Below, one piece after another: positions 16,684 to 24,794 of a stretch of 48,463 nt of DNA (position 1 is its first letter; every line of letters starts with the position of its first letter). The stretch is from CAYJHC01 sp964370035 (GTDB lineage Bacteria; Bacillota; Clostridia; Peptostreptococcales; Anaerovoracaceae). The DNA lies in the NCBI GenBank assembly GCA_964370035.1, contig CAYJGT010000001.1, positions 1-48,463 of the forward strand. Direction: 5' to 3'. Made by a program: the position numbers and the translations under genes. Under the pieces are notes generated by a model, which saw only the letters and a program-made list of their open reading frames with translations, had not been told where the DNA came from and made no database searches.

Positions 16684-17820
16684 TTGATTAAATTCGAAGG
16701 TGTAAGAAAGAATTATAAATCAACAGAAGTGTTGACAGATATTAGTTTTGAAGTGAAAAAAGGAGAATTGGTTGTTTTAATTGGAAGTTCTGGTTGTGGG
16801 AAAACTACAACCCTAAAGTTAATTAACAAACTAATTACACCAAGTGCAGGGCGAATTCTAATTGAAGGGGAAGATATTGCGGAAAAGGATACCATAGAGC
16901 ATCGGCGAAATATAGGTTATGTTATTCAGCAAATCGGCCTTTTTCCTCATATGACAGTTAGAGAAAATATTGAAATTGTTCCCAAATTAATGAAGTTGAA
17001 TATTGAAGAGTATTCAGCGAAGACTAAAGCCTTGTTAAAAATGGTAGGGTTAGATCCGGAGATTTATTTGGATAGATACCCAATACAGCTTTCTGGAGGG
17101 CAACAACAAAGAATTGGAGTTGCAAGGGCATTTGCAATAGATCCAGATATTATTTTAATGGATGAACCATTCTCGGCAGTAGACCCAATAACAAGAAGGC
17201 AACTTCAAGATGAACTTGTTAACTTACAAGCAAAGGTAAAGAAAACCATAGTTTTTGTAACTCATGATATGGATGAAGCATTGAAGATAGGGGACAAGAT
17301 TTGTATTATGCAAAGTGGAGAAATTGTTCAGTTTGATACTCCTGAAAACATACTGAAAAATCCTATAAATGAGTTTGTTTCAAAATTTGTAGGCAAGAAT
17401 AGAATTTGGAATAATCCTGAATATATTAGAGCAAAAGATATCATGATTACGGAGCCAGTAACAGCGTACAAAGAAGTTTCTGTTATTAAAGTAATAGAAA
17501 ACATGAGACTTAGAAAAGTAGACAGAACTTTAGTAATAGATGAGAGTGGTATATTTTTAGGTCATGCAAAAGGAAGTGCTTTATCAAAAGTCGAAAACAA
17601 GTCAGCACCTGTTGAAACTGTAATGAAACAACCTAAAGTTACAGCAACCCCTTATGATTCTATTGTCGATCTACTGGAAAAGGTAAGAGAGTTTGGAGTG
17701 TCGGCCATTCCTGTTATTGACGACGATAAGAGATTGTGTGGGCTAATTACTACGGCCACATTAGTTACTACACTAGGGCAACAATTTGTTAACTTTGAGG
17801 GGGTGGCGTCAGATGAATAA
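16684..17820 (+). CDS. OpuC-type ABC transporter ATPase with CBS domains
   Basis: A 378-residue osmoprotectant-type ABC ATPase. Walker A is GSSGCGKTTT, the signature is LSGGQQQRIG, Walker B is ILMDEPFSAVDP and the switch histidine is in VTHDMDEA. Residues from about 245 to 370 form two CBS domains, which in this family sense ionic strength or nucleotides. The start is a TTG at 16684, preceded by AAGGTG and followed by IKFEGVRKNY, the normal N-terminus of the family. It lies eight bases after glpK and overlaps the next gene by eight bases, so translation is coupled. It energises uptake by the fused permease/binding protein. Substrates of such pairs include glycine betaine, carnitine, choline and ergothioneine; which applies here is not shown. 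Confidence 0.9.
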   Translation: MIKFEGVRKNYKSTEVLTDISFEVKKGELVVLIGSSGCGKTTTLKLINKLITPSAGRILIEGEDIAEKDTIEHRRNIGYVIQQIGLFPHMTVRENIEIVPKLMKLNIEEYSAKTKALLKMVGLDPEIYLDRYPIQLSGGQQQRIGVARAFAIDPDIILMDEPFSAVDPITRRQLQDELVNLQAKVKKTIVFVTHDMDEALKIGDKICIMQSGEIVQFDTPENILKNPINEFVSKFVGKNRIWNNPEYIRAKDIMITEPVTAYKEVSVIKVIENMRLRKVDRTLVIDESGIFLGHAKGSALSKVENKSAPVETVMKQPKVTATPYDSIVDLLEKVREFGVSAIPVIDDDKRLCGLITTATLVTTLGQQFVNFEGVASDE

Positions 17821-19414
17821 TTTTATGGATTACGTAAGCAACAATGTTGATTATATATTGTCTCTCCTTTATAACCATATTCAATACACTTTCGTTGCAG
17901 TGTTAATTGCAATATTAATCGGAGTGCCACTTGGAATTACGATTTATAACTATAGAAACCTTGGGAAACCTGTATTAAGCATGGCTAATTTAGTTCAAGC
18001 TATTCCTAGCCTTGCAATACTTGGCTTTGTTGTTCCGTACTTTGGGATAGGTGCAAGTACTGCCATATTCATGGTGGTTATCTATTCATTGCTTCCAATA
18101 TTAAAAAATACCTATACTGGGTTAAGCAATATTAATAAAGATATGTTAGAAGCGGCAAAAGGAATTGGAATGACAAACACTCAAATTTTGTTTAAAGTTC
18201 AATTTCCATTAGCTCTTCCAGTAATAATGGCAGGAATTAGGATTTCATCTGTTACTGCAGTTGGCCTGATGACAATAGCAGCTTATATTGGAGCTGATGT
18301 TCTTGGAACCCTAATACTTTCAGGGATACAAACAAATAACACCTATATGATACTTGCAGGGGCAATACCAGCGTGTATTCTTGCGTTAGTAATGGATTTT
18401 GTAATGTCTAGGGTGGAAAAAGCAGTAACACCAGTAAGCACTCAGTTAAAAGCTAGTAATATTAGTCCAGAATCAATTAAAGCTTTGAAGAGACAAAAGA
18501 AAGTCACTATTGCCACAGTAGGAACTATTTTCGCAGTTATTTTTTCAATTTTAATTTACAATGCTTTACCAAAAGATGTAGATATTGTTGTTGGGTCTAA
18601 GGAATATACAGAAGGAACAATTGTAGCTAATATTTATGCTGAAGCACTTGAAAGAGAAACCGATTTAACTATCGAAAGAAGAACAGGCCTTGGTGGTACA
18701 ATGATTGCATATAGCGCAATATTAAATAGAGAGATAGATATGTACCCAGATTATACAGGAACACTATATGCCAGTGTAATGGAAGGGAGTTTCTCTCCAG
18801 GGATTTCACAAAACTATGTCTACCAGCAAGTAGATAAGTTTGTGGAAGAAGATGGAGAGTTGACCCTTTTAGAACCTTCTGATATTAATAGTACCTATGT
18901 TGTAGGGGTTTCTCAAGAAATTGCAAAGAAGTATAACTTGAAAACGGTGACTGATCTTTCTAGGGTATCTAGTCAGCTTGTTATGGGCTGTAATTCGGAA
19001 GCTGTTGAGAGAGAAGATGGACTAGCAGGACTAACCGCAGCATATGACATGGAATTTGGAGATGTTCTTACATTTGCATCAGGAAGCTTGATATTTAGAG
19101 CTCTTGATAGTGGTGATATTGATGTTGCAATTGTTAACTCTACAGACCCACTAGTTCAAAGTTACGATGTGTTTGGGCTAGAGGATGATAAATCCTTCTT
19201 CCCTCCTTATCAACTAGTTCCATTAGTAACTCAAGAGATGGAATCAGAATATCCTGAGGCTGTAGAGGTTATAAATTGGTTGAAAGATAAATTAACAGAT
19301 GAAGTAATGCAAGAGTTGAATGGTAGAGTTTCAGAAGATGGAATTTCTCCAGAAGAGGTTGCAAGTGACTTTTTAGATGAATTAATGAAAGAACAGCCGT
19401 ATAATCCGGAATAG
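17813..19414 (+). CDS. OpuC/EgtU-type permease fused to substrate-binding domain
   Basis: A 533-residue fusion. Residues 1 to about 215 form the permease, with roughly six membrane helices and the EAAKGIGMTN coupling motif. A further helix near 230-250 anchors a C-terminal extracytoplasmic binding domain of the OpuAC/QAT type, from GSKEYTEGTI through MYPDYTGTLY to FPPYQLVPLV. Joining permease and binding protein is the layout of OpuF, BilE and the ergothioneine transporter EgtU. The ATG at 17813 lies within the end of the ATPase gene (ATGAATAA overlap), with a G-rich site upstream. A 12-bp-stem terminator follows. The system imports a quaternary-amine-like compound; assignment to betaine/carnitine or ergothioneine needs the binding-pocket residues compared. 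Confidence 0.9.
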   Translation: MNNFMDYVSNNVDYILSLLYNHIQYTFVAVLIAILIGVPLGITIYNYRNLGKPVLSMANLVQAIPSLAILGFVVPYFGIGASTAIFMVVIYSLLPILKNTYTGLSNINKDMLEAAKGIGMTNTQILFKVQFPLALPVIMAGIRISSVTAVGLMTIAAYIGADVLGTLILSGIQTNNTYMILAGAIPACILALVMDFVMSRVEKAVTPVSTQLKASNISPESIKALKRQKKVTIATVGTIFAVIFSILIYNALPKDVDIVVGSKEYTEGTIVANIYAEALERETDLTIERRTGLGGTMIAYSAILNREIDMYPDYTGTLYASVMEGSFSPGISQNYVYQQVDKFVEEDGELTLLEPSDINSTYVVGVSQEIAKKYNLKTVTDLSRVSSQLVMGCNSEAVEREDGLAGLTAAYDMEFGDVLTFASGSLIFRALDSGDIDVAIVNSTDPLVQSYDVFGLEDDKSFFPPYQLVPLVTQEMESEYPEAVEVINWLKDKLTDEVMQELNGRVSEDGISPEEVASDFLDELMKEQPYNPE

Positions 19415-19522
19415 GGTATAAACATTAAATGTTTTTAAAAATCATTATAAATATGTAAAGCGGATAAACATTATTTATGTGGCTAACATCCAATGAAAAT
19501 TTCATAAAAAAGATATGATATC

Positions 19523-19556
19523 AAAAATTGGCCTTTTTTAGAGTAGGCCAATTTTT
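19523..19556. terminator. Bidirectional terminator between the OpuC-type operon and metH
   Basis: Perfect 12-bp stem AAAAATTGGCCT (19523-19534) with AGGCCAATTTTT (19545-19556) and a 10-base loop. T-runs exist on both strands, so it can end transcripts from both converging operons. Confidence 0.88.
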
Positions 19557-19618
19557 ATTACCGTAAAAGTTTCAAAGTGGGTAATCTGATTTTCATTTTG
19601 ATGCTAGGAGGCTAAAGG

Positions 19619-22054
19619 TTAGCTGTTTGATAATGTTGTATTCCCAGCTTCTACAGAAGCTAGAGCGTCTTTGCAATAGAAATCAGCACCAATTTTTTTG
19701 GAATATTCTTCTGTTAATACTGCTCCTCCAACCATTACTTTACAATTTGGAGATATAGCTTTAATCTCTGTTATAGTTGCCTCCATACTTTCTAAAGTAG
19801 TGGTCATTAAGGCGCTTAGCCCTACAAGTTTTAGGTCATGCTTTTTTACAGTTTCAACAACTCTTTCTATTGGCACATCTTTTCCAAGGTCAATAATATC
19901 AAATCCGTAGTTTTCCATTATTACCTTAACAATATTCTTGCCTATATCATGAATATCCCCTTTTACTGTAGCAAGAGCTACTTTACCCTTACTAACTTGA
20001 CTTTCTCCAGTATTAGCTAAATAATCTTTGATTACATCAAAGCCTCCTTGGGCAGCTACTGCAGATTGAATCATTTGAGGTAAGTAAATTGTTCCTTTTT
20101 CAAATCCTTTGCCTACTTTATCTAAGGCAGGAATCAAGTGATTATTAATTATAGCTAAAGGAGATTCCGTTTTAAGGAGTTCCTTGGTATTTATTGATAC
20201 AGACTCCTTTAATCCTTTCTCTATGGAAATTCCAATGTTTGCAGATTCTGAATAATTGGTATCATTTAGCTTAACTCCTTTCATAGGGGAGATTTCATTT
20301 CCTGGCTGATTTATTTCTAGACTTTCATTAGAGGCTACATTTGTGGTCCGCTCATCAGAATACATATCAATGTACTTACTTGAATTCGCATCGTTGTTCT
20401 TTAATAGGTTGAAAGCATAAATTGAGGACATCATGTCATCGCTGTTAGGATCAATTATTGGTAAAGTAAGCCCGGCTTCCATTGCTAAAGTTAAGAAAGT
20501 TCGATTTACAATTTGTCTATTAGGAAGGCCAAAGCTTATGTTTGAAACACCTAAAGTAGTTTTAAGTCCTAGCTTCTTTGTTACTATTTCAACCGCTTTT
20601 AAGGTTTCAACAGCTTGGGCCTGTTCTGCGGAGGCAGTTAATGTTAGGCAATCTACATATACGTCTTCTTTTTTTATACCGTAAGAGAGAGCTCGAGATA
20701 ATATCTTTTCTGCAATTTCAACCCTTTTTTCAGCAGTTTTCGGAATACCATCTTCATCTAAGGTTAGGCCTATTACAGCAGCTCCATATTTCTTAACTAT
20801 AGGTAAAATTTCTTCAAGACTTTTTTCTTCTCCATTTACAGAATTAACAATTGCCTTACCATTATATACTCGAAGCGCTGCTTCTATAGCTTTTGGATTA
20901 GAAGAGTCTATCTGTAAGGGTGTGTCTGTAATACTTTGGATTTTTTTAATAACCTTTGGAAGTACTTCAACTTGATTTAGGCCAGGGACACCAACATTTA
21001 CATCTAAAATATCAGCACCTGCATCAATTTGTTCAATAGCCTGAGTAAGGACATAATCCCAATCTTCATCTAGAAGAGCTTGCTGGAGCCTTTTTTTTCC
21101 GGTAGGATTTAATCTTTCTCCAACTACACAGACTCTACTTAGATCAACTGTCTTTGTTCCGCTACAAACTATTGAATTGGAAATAACAGCAGGTTTAAGA
21201 TATTCTTCTTTTTCAAGGTCTTCAACTCTAGAAACTAATTTAGAAATATGAGTTGCTTCAGTACCACAACATCCACCAACCATAGAAATCCCAAGATTTC
21301 TATATGTGGCAAGGGAGGAGGCGAATTCATCAATATCAATATTGTATTCTCCAGTAGCAGGGTCTGGCAGTCCAGCGTTTGGTTTTATTAGAATGGGTAA
21401 ATCTGTTAACAGCGATAACCTTTCTGCTAAGGGGTAAATTTCAACAGGCCCTAAAGAACAGTTAATTCCTATTGCATCTACTTGTAAGCCTTCTAAGGTA
21501 GCAACCATTGTTTCTAAGCTGACACCCGTGAAGGTTCTGCCATTTTTTTCAAATGTCATTGAAACATATACAGGAAGAGAAGTATTCTCTTTAATAGCAA
21601 GTACAGCGGCCTTTAACTCATATAGGTCAGTCATTGTTTCGACAATGATTAGATCTGCCTTATGTTTTTCGGCGCTGATTGCAGTTTCTCTATAAGCTTC
21701 ATAAGCATCCTCAAAGGTTAAGGTTCCCATTGGTTCGATAAGTTGACCAAGGGTACTCATATCAAATGCTACCTTAACTTTTTTTTGAGCTCCCATTGTA
21801 GCCTCTCTTGCAATTTCTATACAATTTTTTACTGCTGCATCCAAAGGCATATTTAACTCTTTTATTTTTAATGGATTTATTGAAAAAGAATTGCATAATA
21901 TTATATCCGATCCTGCATCTACATAGCTTTTATGAATATTTTTTAAAATTTCTCTATTCTCAAAGCCAAAGAGAACAGTATTTTCCCCGGGTTGTAGTCC
22001 ATGTTTTTGAAGCTGCGTGCCTAAGGCACCGTCTAAAATTATTGTTTTACTCAT
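19619..22054 (-). CDS. metH: B12-dependent methionine synthase, catalytic part (no activation domain)
   Basis: Transfers the methyl group of 5-methyltetrahydrofolate through cobalamin to homocysteine. Domains in order: homocysteine/zinc domain (1 to about 290; zinc ligands Cys199, Cys262, Cys263 in GINCS and GGCCG), pterin-binding domain (about 305-560; VVGERLNPTG, DVNVGVPG), a linker, the helical cap, and the B12-binding domain with GDIHDIGKN (lower ligand His702). It stops at 811 residues, without the C-terminal AdoMet-dependent reactivation domain of the 1,200-residue Escherichia coli enzyme. That domain is encoded by the overlapping gene just upstream (22047-22730). A Ser/Asn-rich stretch between about 560 and 620 is longer than usual. 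The start overlaps the previous stop by ATGAGTAA. Confidence 0.93.
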   Translation of the reverse strand: MSKTIILDGALGTQLQKHGLQPGENTVLFGFENREILKNIHKSYVDAGSDIILCNSFSINPLKIKELNMPLDAAVKNCIEIAREATMGAQKKVKVAFDMSTLGQLIEPMGTLTFEDAYEAYRETAISAEKHKADLIIVETMTDLYELKAAVLAIKENTSLPVYVSMTFEKNGRTFTGVSLETMVATLEGLQVDAIGINCSLGPVEIYPLAERLSLLTDLPILIKPNAGLPDPATGEYNIDIDEFASSLATYRNLGISMVGGCCGTEATHISKLVSRVEDLEKEEYLKPAVISNSIVCSGTKTVDLSRVCVVGERLNPTGKKRLQQALLDEDWDYVLTQAIEQIDAGADILDVNVGVPGLNQVEVLPKVIKKIQSITDTPLQIDSSNPKAIEAALRVYNGKAIVNSVNGEEKSLEEILPIVKKYGAAVIGLTLDEDGIPKTAEKRVEIAEKILSRALSYGIKKEDVYVDCLTLTASAEQAQAVETLKAVEIVTKKLGLKTTLGVSNISFGLPNRQIVNRTFLTLAMEAGLTLPIIDPNSDDMMSSIYAFNLLKNNDANSSKYIDMYSDERTTNVASNESLEINQPGNEISPMKGVKLNDTNYSESANIGISIEKGLKESVSINTKELLKTESPLAIINNHLIPALDKVGKGFEKGTIYLPQMIQSAVAAQGGFDVIKDYLANTGESQVSKGKVALATVKGDIHDIGKNIVKVIMENYGFDIIDLGKDVPIERVVETVKKHDLKLVGLSALMTTTLESMEATITEIKAISPNCKVMVGGAVLTEEYSKKIGADFYCKDALASVEAGNTTLSNS

Positions 22055-22730
22055 AACATTTAAGTCCTTTCGTTGTTAGTTGACATTTATCTTGAATTAT
22101 ACAATATTGGCAGGTTGCAGGTTTACCTGCCACTTTTTTATTAGAAATTCCAATAATACCTGTTATCGACTTTCTGGGGTTTAGTGTATTTGACTCAGTT
22201 ACTGTTAAGCCTATCCGTCTTTGACAATCTAAAACATTTATGAAACTTTTCTGATAATTTATAGAAAAATCTCCATACCCTGGGCTATAGGGGAAGGTGG
22301 TATATTGTTTTGTTGTTCCAGCTATATTTAGGGCGTCTTTAATTTCACTTGCGTATGAGGTGGAAAAAGCTTCAATCATTAGAGAAGCTCCTTTATCTAG
22401 AATATATCCATGATTCATATTTGAAATTTGAAGCTTTCTGATTAACATTTCCGTTTCCGACCCTAAGGTTGCCGCCATCAATGCTAAACTGTGACATGAC
22501 TCTAAATGTGCTGAAATTGTTTTCCCTTCAAGTATAATATTAGAATTTTCTAGAGTTACTTTGTTGTTTTTGATCTTTTCTATTTTAAATATTCTGTGGA
22601 CACCTTTCGGCTGAGCAGATTTGATTAGCTGGGCTTCTAGATTAGTAAGTAGAGCTTCCATCTTAGGTAGTTCTGAAGAGGGCATGTTCATACTAGATAG
22701 CCAGTTTGTTTTGTTTGTTTTTAGATTCAT
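22047..22730 (-). CDS. Methionine synthase activation domain, separate protein
   Basis: A 227-residue protein corresponding to the AdoMet-binding reactivation domain of MetH. The family hallmark appears as TFPYSPGYGDFSI followed by RRIGLTVTESNTLNPRKS, which binds S-adenosylmethionine and positions it to remethylate oxidised cobalamin. Cysteines near the C-terminus (CQYCIIQDKC) are a feature of the split form. It sits between metF and metH with overlaps at both ends (TAATG with metF, ATGAGTAA with metH). All three are therefore translated from one message and the protein should act in trans on MetH. The electron donor for reactivation is not encoded nearby. Confidence 0.88.
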   Translation of the reverse strand: MNLKTNKTNWLSSMNMPSSELPKMEALLTNLEAQLIKSAQPKGVHRIFKIEKIKNNKVTLENSNIILEGKTISAHLESCHSLALMAATLGSETEMLIRKLQISNMNHGYILDKGASLMIEAFSTSYASEIKDALNIAGTTKQYTTFPYSPGYGDFSINYQKSFINVLDCQRRIGLTVTESNTLNPRKSITGIIGISNKKVAGKPATCQYCIIQDKCQLTTKGLKCYE

Positions 22731-23596
22731 TATAGAAGGTCCTTAATTTTTTCGTATACTTTGCGGCTAACATCTGCTTTATTCATAGTGTAAAGGTGGA
22801 TTCCATCCACCCCGCTGTTTAGTAAATCGCGAATTTGGTCAGAGGCGTATTGAATACCAGCCTCATATAACAACTTAGGATCATGCTCATTTGAGCTAAT
22901 CATTTTGGTAAACTCAATTGGGAGGCTGGCCCCGCTAAGGGCAACTGTTTTTTCTATTTGGGTTGTAGTAACAATAGGCATTATACCTGCAGAGATAGGC
23001 ACCGTTATTCCAGCGCTTCTGACTTTGTCAATAAAAGAATAGAATAATTGATTGTCGAAAAATAGCTGGGATATTAAAACTTCTGCTCCTGCTCCAATCT
23101 TATATTTTAAGTTTTGGATATCATCATCTAAATTAGTACTTTCATAATGACCTTCTGGATAACAGGCCCCAAGAATCTCAATATTATCGTGGCATTGCCG
23201 TTGAAGTTCAATTGCAAGTTGGTTTGAGTGGTTAAAATCGGTTTTTCGCTCTTCTTCTGGTAGTTTATCACCCCTAAGGGCCATAATATTTTCAATCCCA
23301 TTATCCACATAATGCTTTATCATTTCTTTTACGTCTTCTTTTGATGAGTTAACACAGGTTAGGTGGGCAACAGTTTCGATATTGTGATTTTTTTTAATAG
23401 TGCTAGTAATTTCACAGGTTAGATTATTTACTGAACTTCCTCCAGCTCCATATGTAACACTGATAAAGTCTGGATTTAAATCTTTTAGTTTTTCTACTGT
23501 ATCATATATGGACTGGATATTACCAGTACGTTTTGGCGGAAATATCTCTAAAGAAAAAACAGGTTTGCTATTATTGAACATAGATGAAATTTTCAT
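22730..23596 (-). CDS. metF: 5,10-methylenetetrahydrofolate reductase
   Basis: Reduces methylene-tetrahydrofolate to methyl-tetrahydrofolate, the methyl donor used by the MetH pair encoded downstream. At 288 residues it has the bacterial MetF length. The barrel begins VFSLEIFPPKRTGN, with the active-site glutamate in SLEIFPPK, then FISVTYGAGG, HLTCVN, ALRGD and the C-terminal GVDGIHLYTMNKA. I chose the ATG at 23596 because the conserved domain begins ten residues later. Its ribosome binding site is weak (CGGTAAAATA). The frame stays open for another 47 codons upstream to a GTG without a ribosome binding site, which I regard as leader. No SAM or cobalamin riboswitch is recognisable upstream. 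Confidence 0.92.
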   Translation of the reverse strand: MKISSMFNNSKPVFSLEIFPPKRTGNIQSIYDTVEKLKDLNPDFISVTYGAGGSSVNNLTCEITSTIKKNHNIETVAHLTCVNSSKEDVKEMIKHYVDNGIENIMALRGDKLPEEERKTDFNHSNQLAIELQRQCHDNIEILGACYPEGHYESTNLDDDIQNLKYKIGAGAEVLISQLFFDNQLFYSFIDKVRSAGITVPISAGIMPIVTTTQIEKTVALSGASLPIEFTKMISSNEHDPKLLYEAGIQYASDQIRDLLNSGVDGIHLYTMNKADVSRKVYEKIKDLL

Positions 23597-23637
23597 TATT
23601 TTACCGTGTATATTAATATAATTAGTTTGTTTAATAA

Positions 23638-23658
23638 AATAATATACTTTTCCTTTCT
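23638..23658 (-). repeat. 21-bp exact repeat, copy 2 (metF leader)
   Basis: Identical to 1609-1629 and on the same strand. It lies 42 bp upstream of the metF start codon and includes a TATTAT that could be a -10 element. Confidence 0.5.
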
Positions 23659-23981
23659 TATTAAGACCTTTATTGAATATAATCGACTGTGTTGTTAAAT
23701 TTGAATTGTAAATATCTTTTTCGCCATAATTTATCACATAAATCTTACTTGTATACTATAAACTTTAACTTAATAGATAAAAAGAGTCAAGAAAGGAAAA
23801 GTTTTTTTAAAGTGAGTTAAATTGAAGAAAAAAGAATTTGCGCAGCTAATTAAAGCTGAAGTGATAGAATGTTTATATCAAATACTAACTTTGTTAATTT
23901 TTTTGCAATAAATATAGAGGAGTATAGCAAAATTGTTAATTAGAACAGCAATATTATTATGGCACATAAGCAAGAAAATTA
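23659..23981. other. Intergenic region between metF and the 31-aa gene
   Basis: Very AT-rich. On the minus strand it holds a TTGACT hexamer near 23790 that may be the -35 of a metF promoter. I see no riboswitch, RNA gene or conserved ORF. Confidence 0.4.
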
Positions 23982-24010
23982 TTGTGAATAATATAACATT
24001 ATTCTATAAT
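23982..24010 (+). promoter_or_regulatory. Sigma-A promoter of the 31-aa peptide gene
   Basis: TTGTGA (23982-23987), 17-bp spacer and TATAAT (24005-24010). The start near 24017 gives a leader of about 58 bases. Confidence 0.65.
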
Positions 24011-24074
24011 ATACATATCAAGCTTGAAAAAACAATTTACCAAAGTTATTAAAGAGAAAAGGAGGCCTAATTCC

Positions 24075-24170
24075 ATGAGTAGTATCAGAAACTTCTTAGG
24101 TACTGTAAAAAAAGAATGGAAAAATTATAACGACTTATATGAAGTTGTTAGAAAAAATCCATATATTTAA
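24075..24170 (+). CDS. Predicted small protein (31 aa)
   Basis: An ATG nine bases after a very strong AAAAGGAGG opens a 31-codon frame: MSSIRNFLGTVKKEWKNYND, then LYEVVRKNPYI. It has its own promoter, and a strong terminator at 24254, so the region is a dedicated transcription unit. The peptide is basic and could form an amphipathic helix (residues 3-27). I do not recognise it. The 84 bases between its stop and the terminator could also be part of a small RNA. Translation is supported by the ribosome binding site; function is unknown. Confidence 0.55.
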   Translation: MSSIRNFLGTVKKEWKNYNDLYEVVRKNPYI

Positions 24171-24253
24171 TTATATTTAAGAAGAAACAGAAACAAAACA
24201 AGTGGTGGCTAATTGAATATCGGGAAACCAAAGACAATAGTTTTTACTTTTTA

Positions 24254-24284
24254 ACTCTCAAGAAAATTCTTGAGAGTTTTTTTT
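24254..24284 (+). terminator. Terminator of the 31-aa peptide unit
   Basis: ACTCTCAAGAA (24254-24264) with TTCTTGAGAGT (24267-24277), followed by eight T. Confidence 0.92.
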
Positions 24285-24310
24285 GAATATTTGGAAAAAT
24301 ATAGTATAAT
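24283..24310 (+). promoter_or_regulatory. Promoter of the thioesterase - radical SAM unit
   Basis: TTGAAT (24283-24288), 16-bp spacer and TATAAT (24305-24310), directly after the preceding terminator. Confidence 0.65.
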
Positions 24311-24346
24311 GATGTATAAGGTGATAAGTTAAAGAAAGGGGCGAAT

Positions 24347-24790
24347 ATGAAGTTTAAAGAAAAAATCGAAGATCTGATTACTAAAGTATCAACAGAGGAA
24401 GAACTAGTTCCGAAATTCTCTCCTAAAGTTACGAAAATAGATGACGAAGAATTGAAGTCATATATTTCCTTTGAAGCAGAACCATGGATGCTTAATCGAA
24501 GGCAAGAGGTTCATGGAGGAATAATAACAACTATGTTTGATATTGCAATGGGTCTTACTGCTAATGCTTGCTTAGAAAAGGGCAAGCAGGTCACTACTGC
24601 AGGATTAAATGTAAGTTATATTAGACCTTTTACAAACCACGATTATATAATTGTTAGCGAAATCTCAAATGCTGGGAAAACATTAATTAGAGTGTATGCA
24701 AAGGCAATAGATTCAGAAACAAAAACTGTAATGGCACTTTGTACAGGTGATTTTGTTCCTTACAAAGAAAAAATTAAAGAGGAAGAGTAA
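24347..24790 (+). CDS. PaaI-type hotdog-fold thioesterase
   Basis: A 147-residue single-domain hotdog protein. The motif QEVHGGIITTMFDIAMG carries the HGG turn and the catalytic acidic residue typical of PaaI/YbgC-like acyl-CoA thioesterases. A second conserved strand is TTAGLNVSYIRPF. Such enzymes hydrolyse acyl- or aryl-CoA thioesters in the cytoplasm, often as a safety valve for stuck CoA. The ATG follows AAAGGGG. The radical SAM gene begins four bases after its stop, so the two are co-translated, which may mean a shared pathway. The acyl substrate is unknown. Confidence 0.82.
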   Translation: MKFKEKIEDLITKVSTEEELVPKFSPKVTKIDDEELKSYISFEAEPWMLNRRQEVHGGIITTMFDIAMGLTANACLEKGKQVTTAGLNVSYIRPFTNHDYIIVSEISNAGKTLIRVYAKAIDSETKTVMALCTGDFVPYKEKIKEEE

Positions 24791-24794
24791 TTTT

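Noticed and set aside
23597..23800. Possible SAM, cobalamin or T-box riboswitch before metF-metH
   Set aside because: None of the conserved segments of these classes can be found on the minus strand; the frame is simply open and AT-rich.
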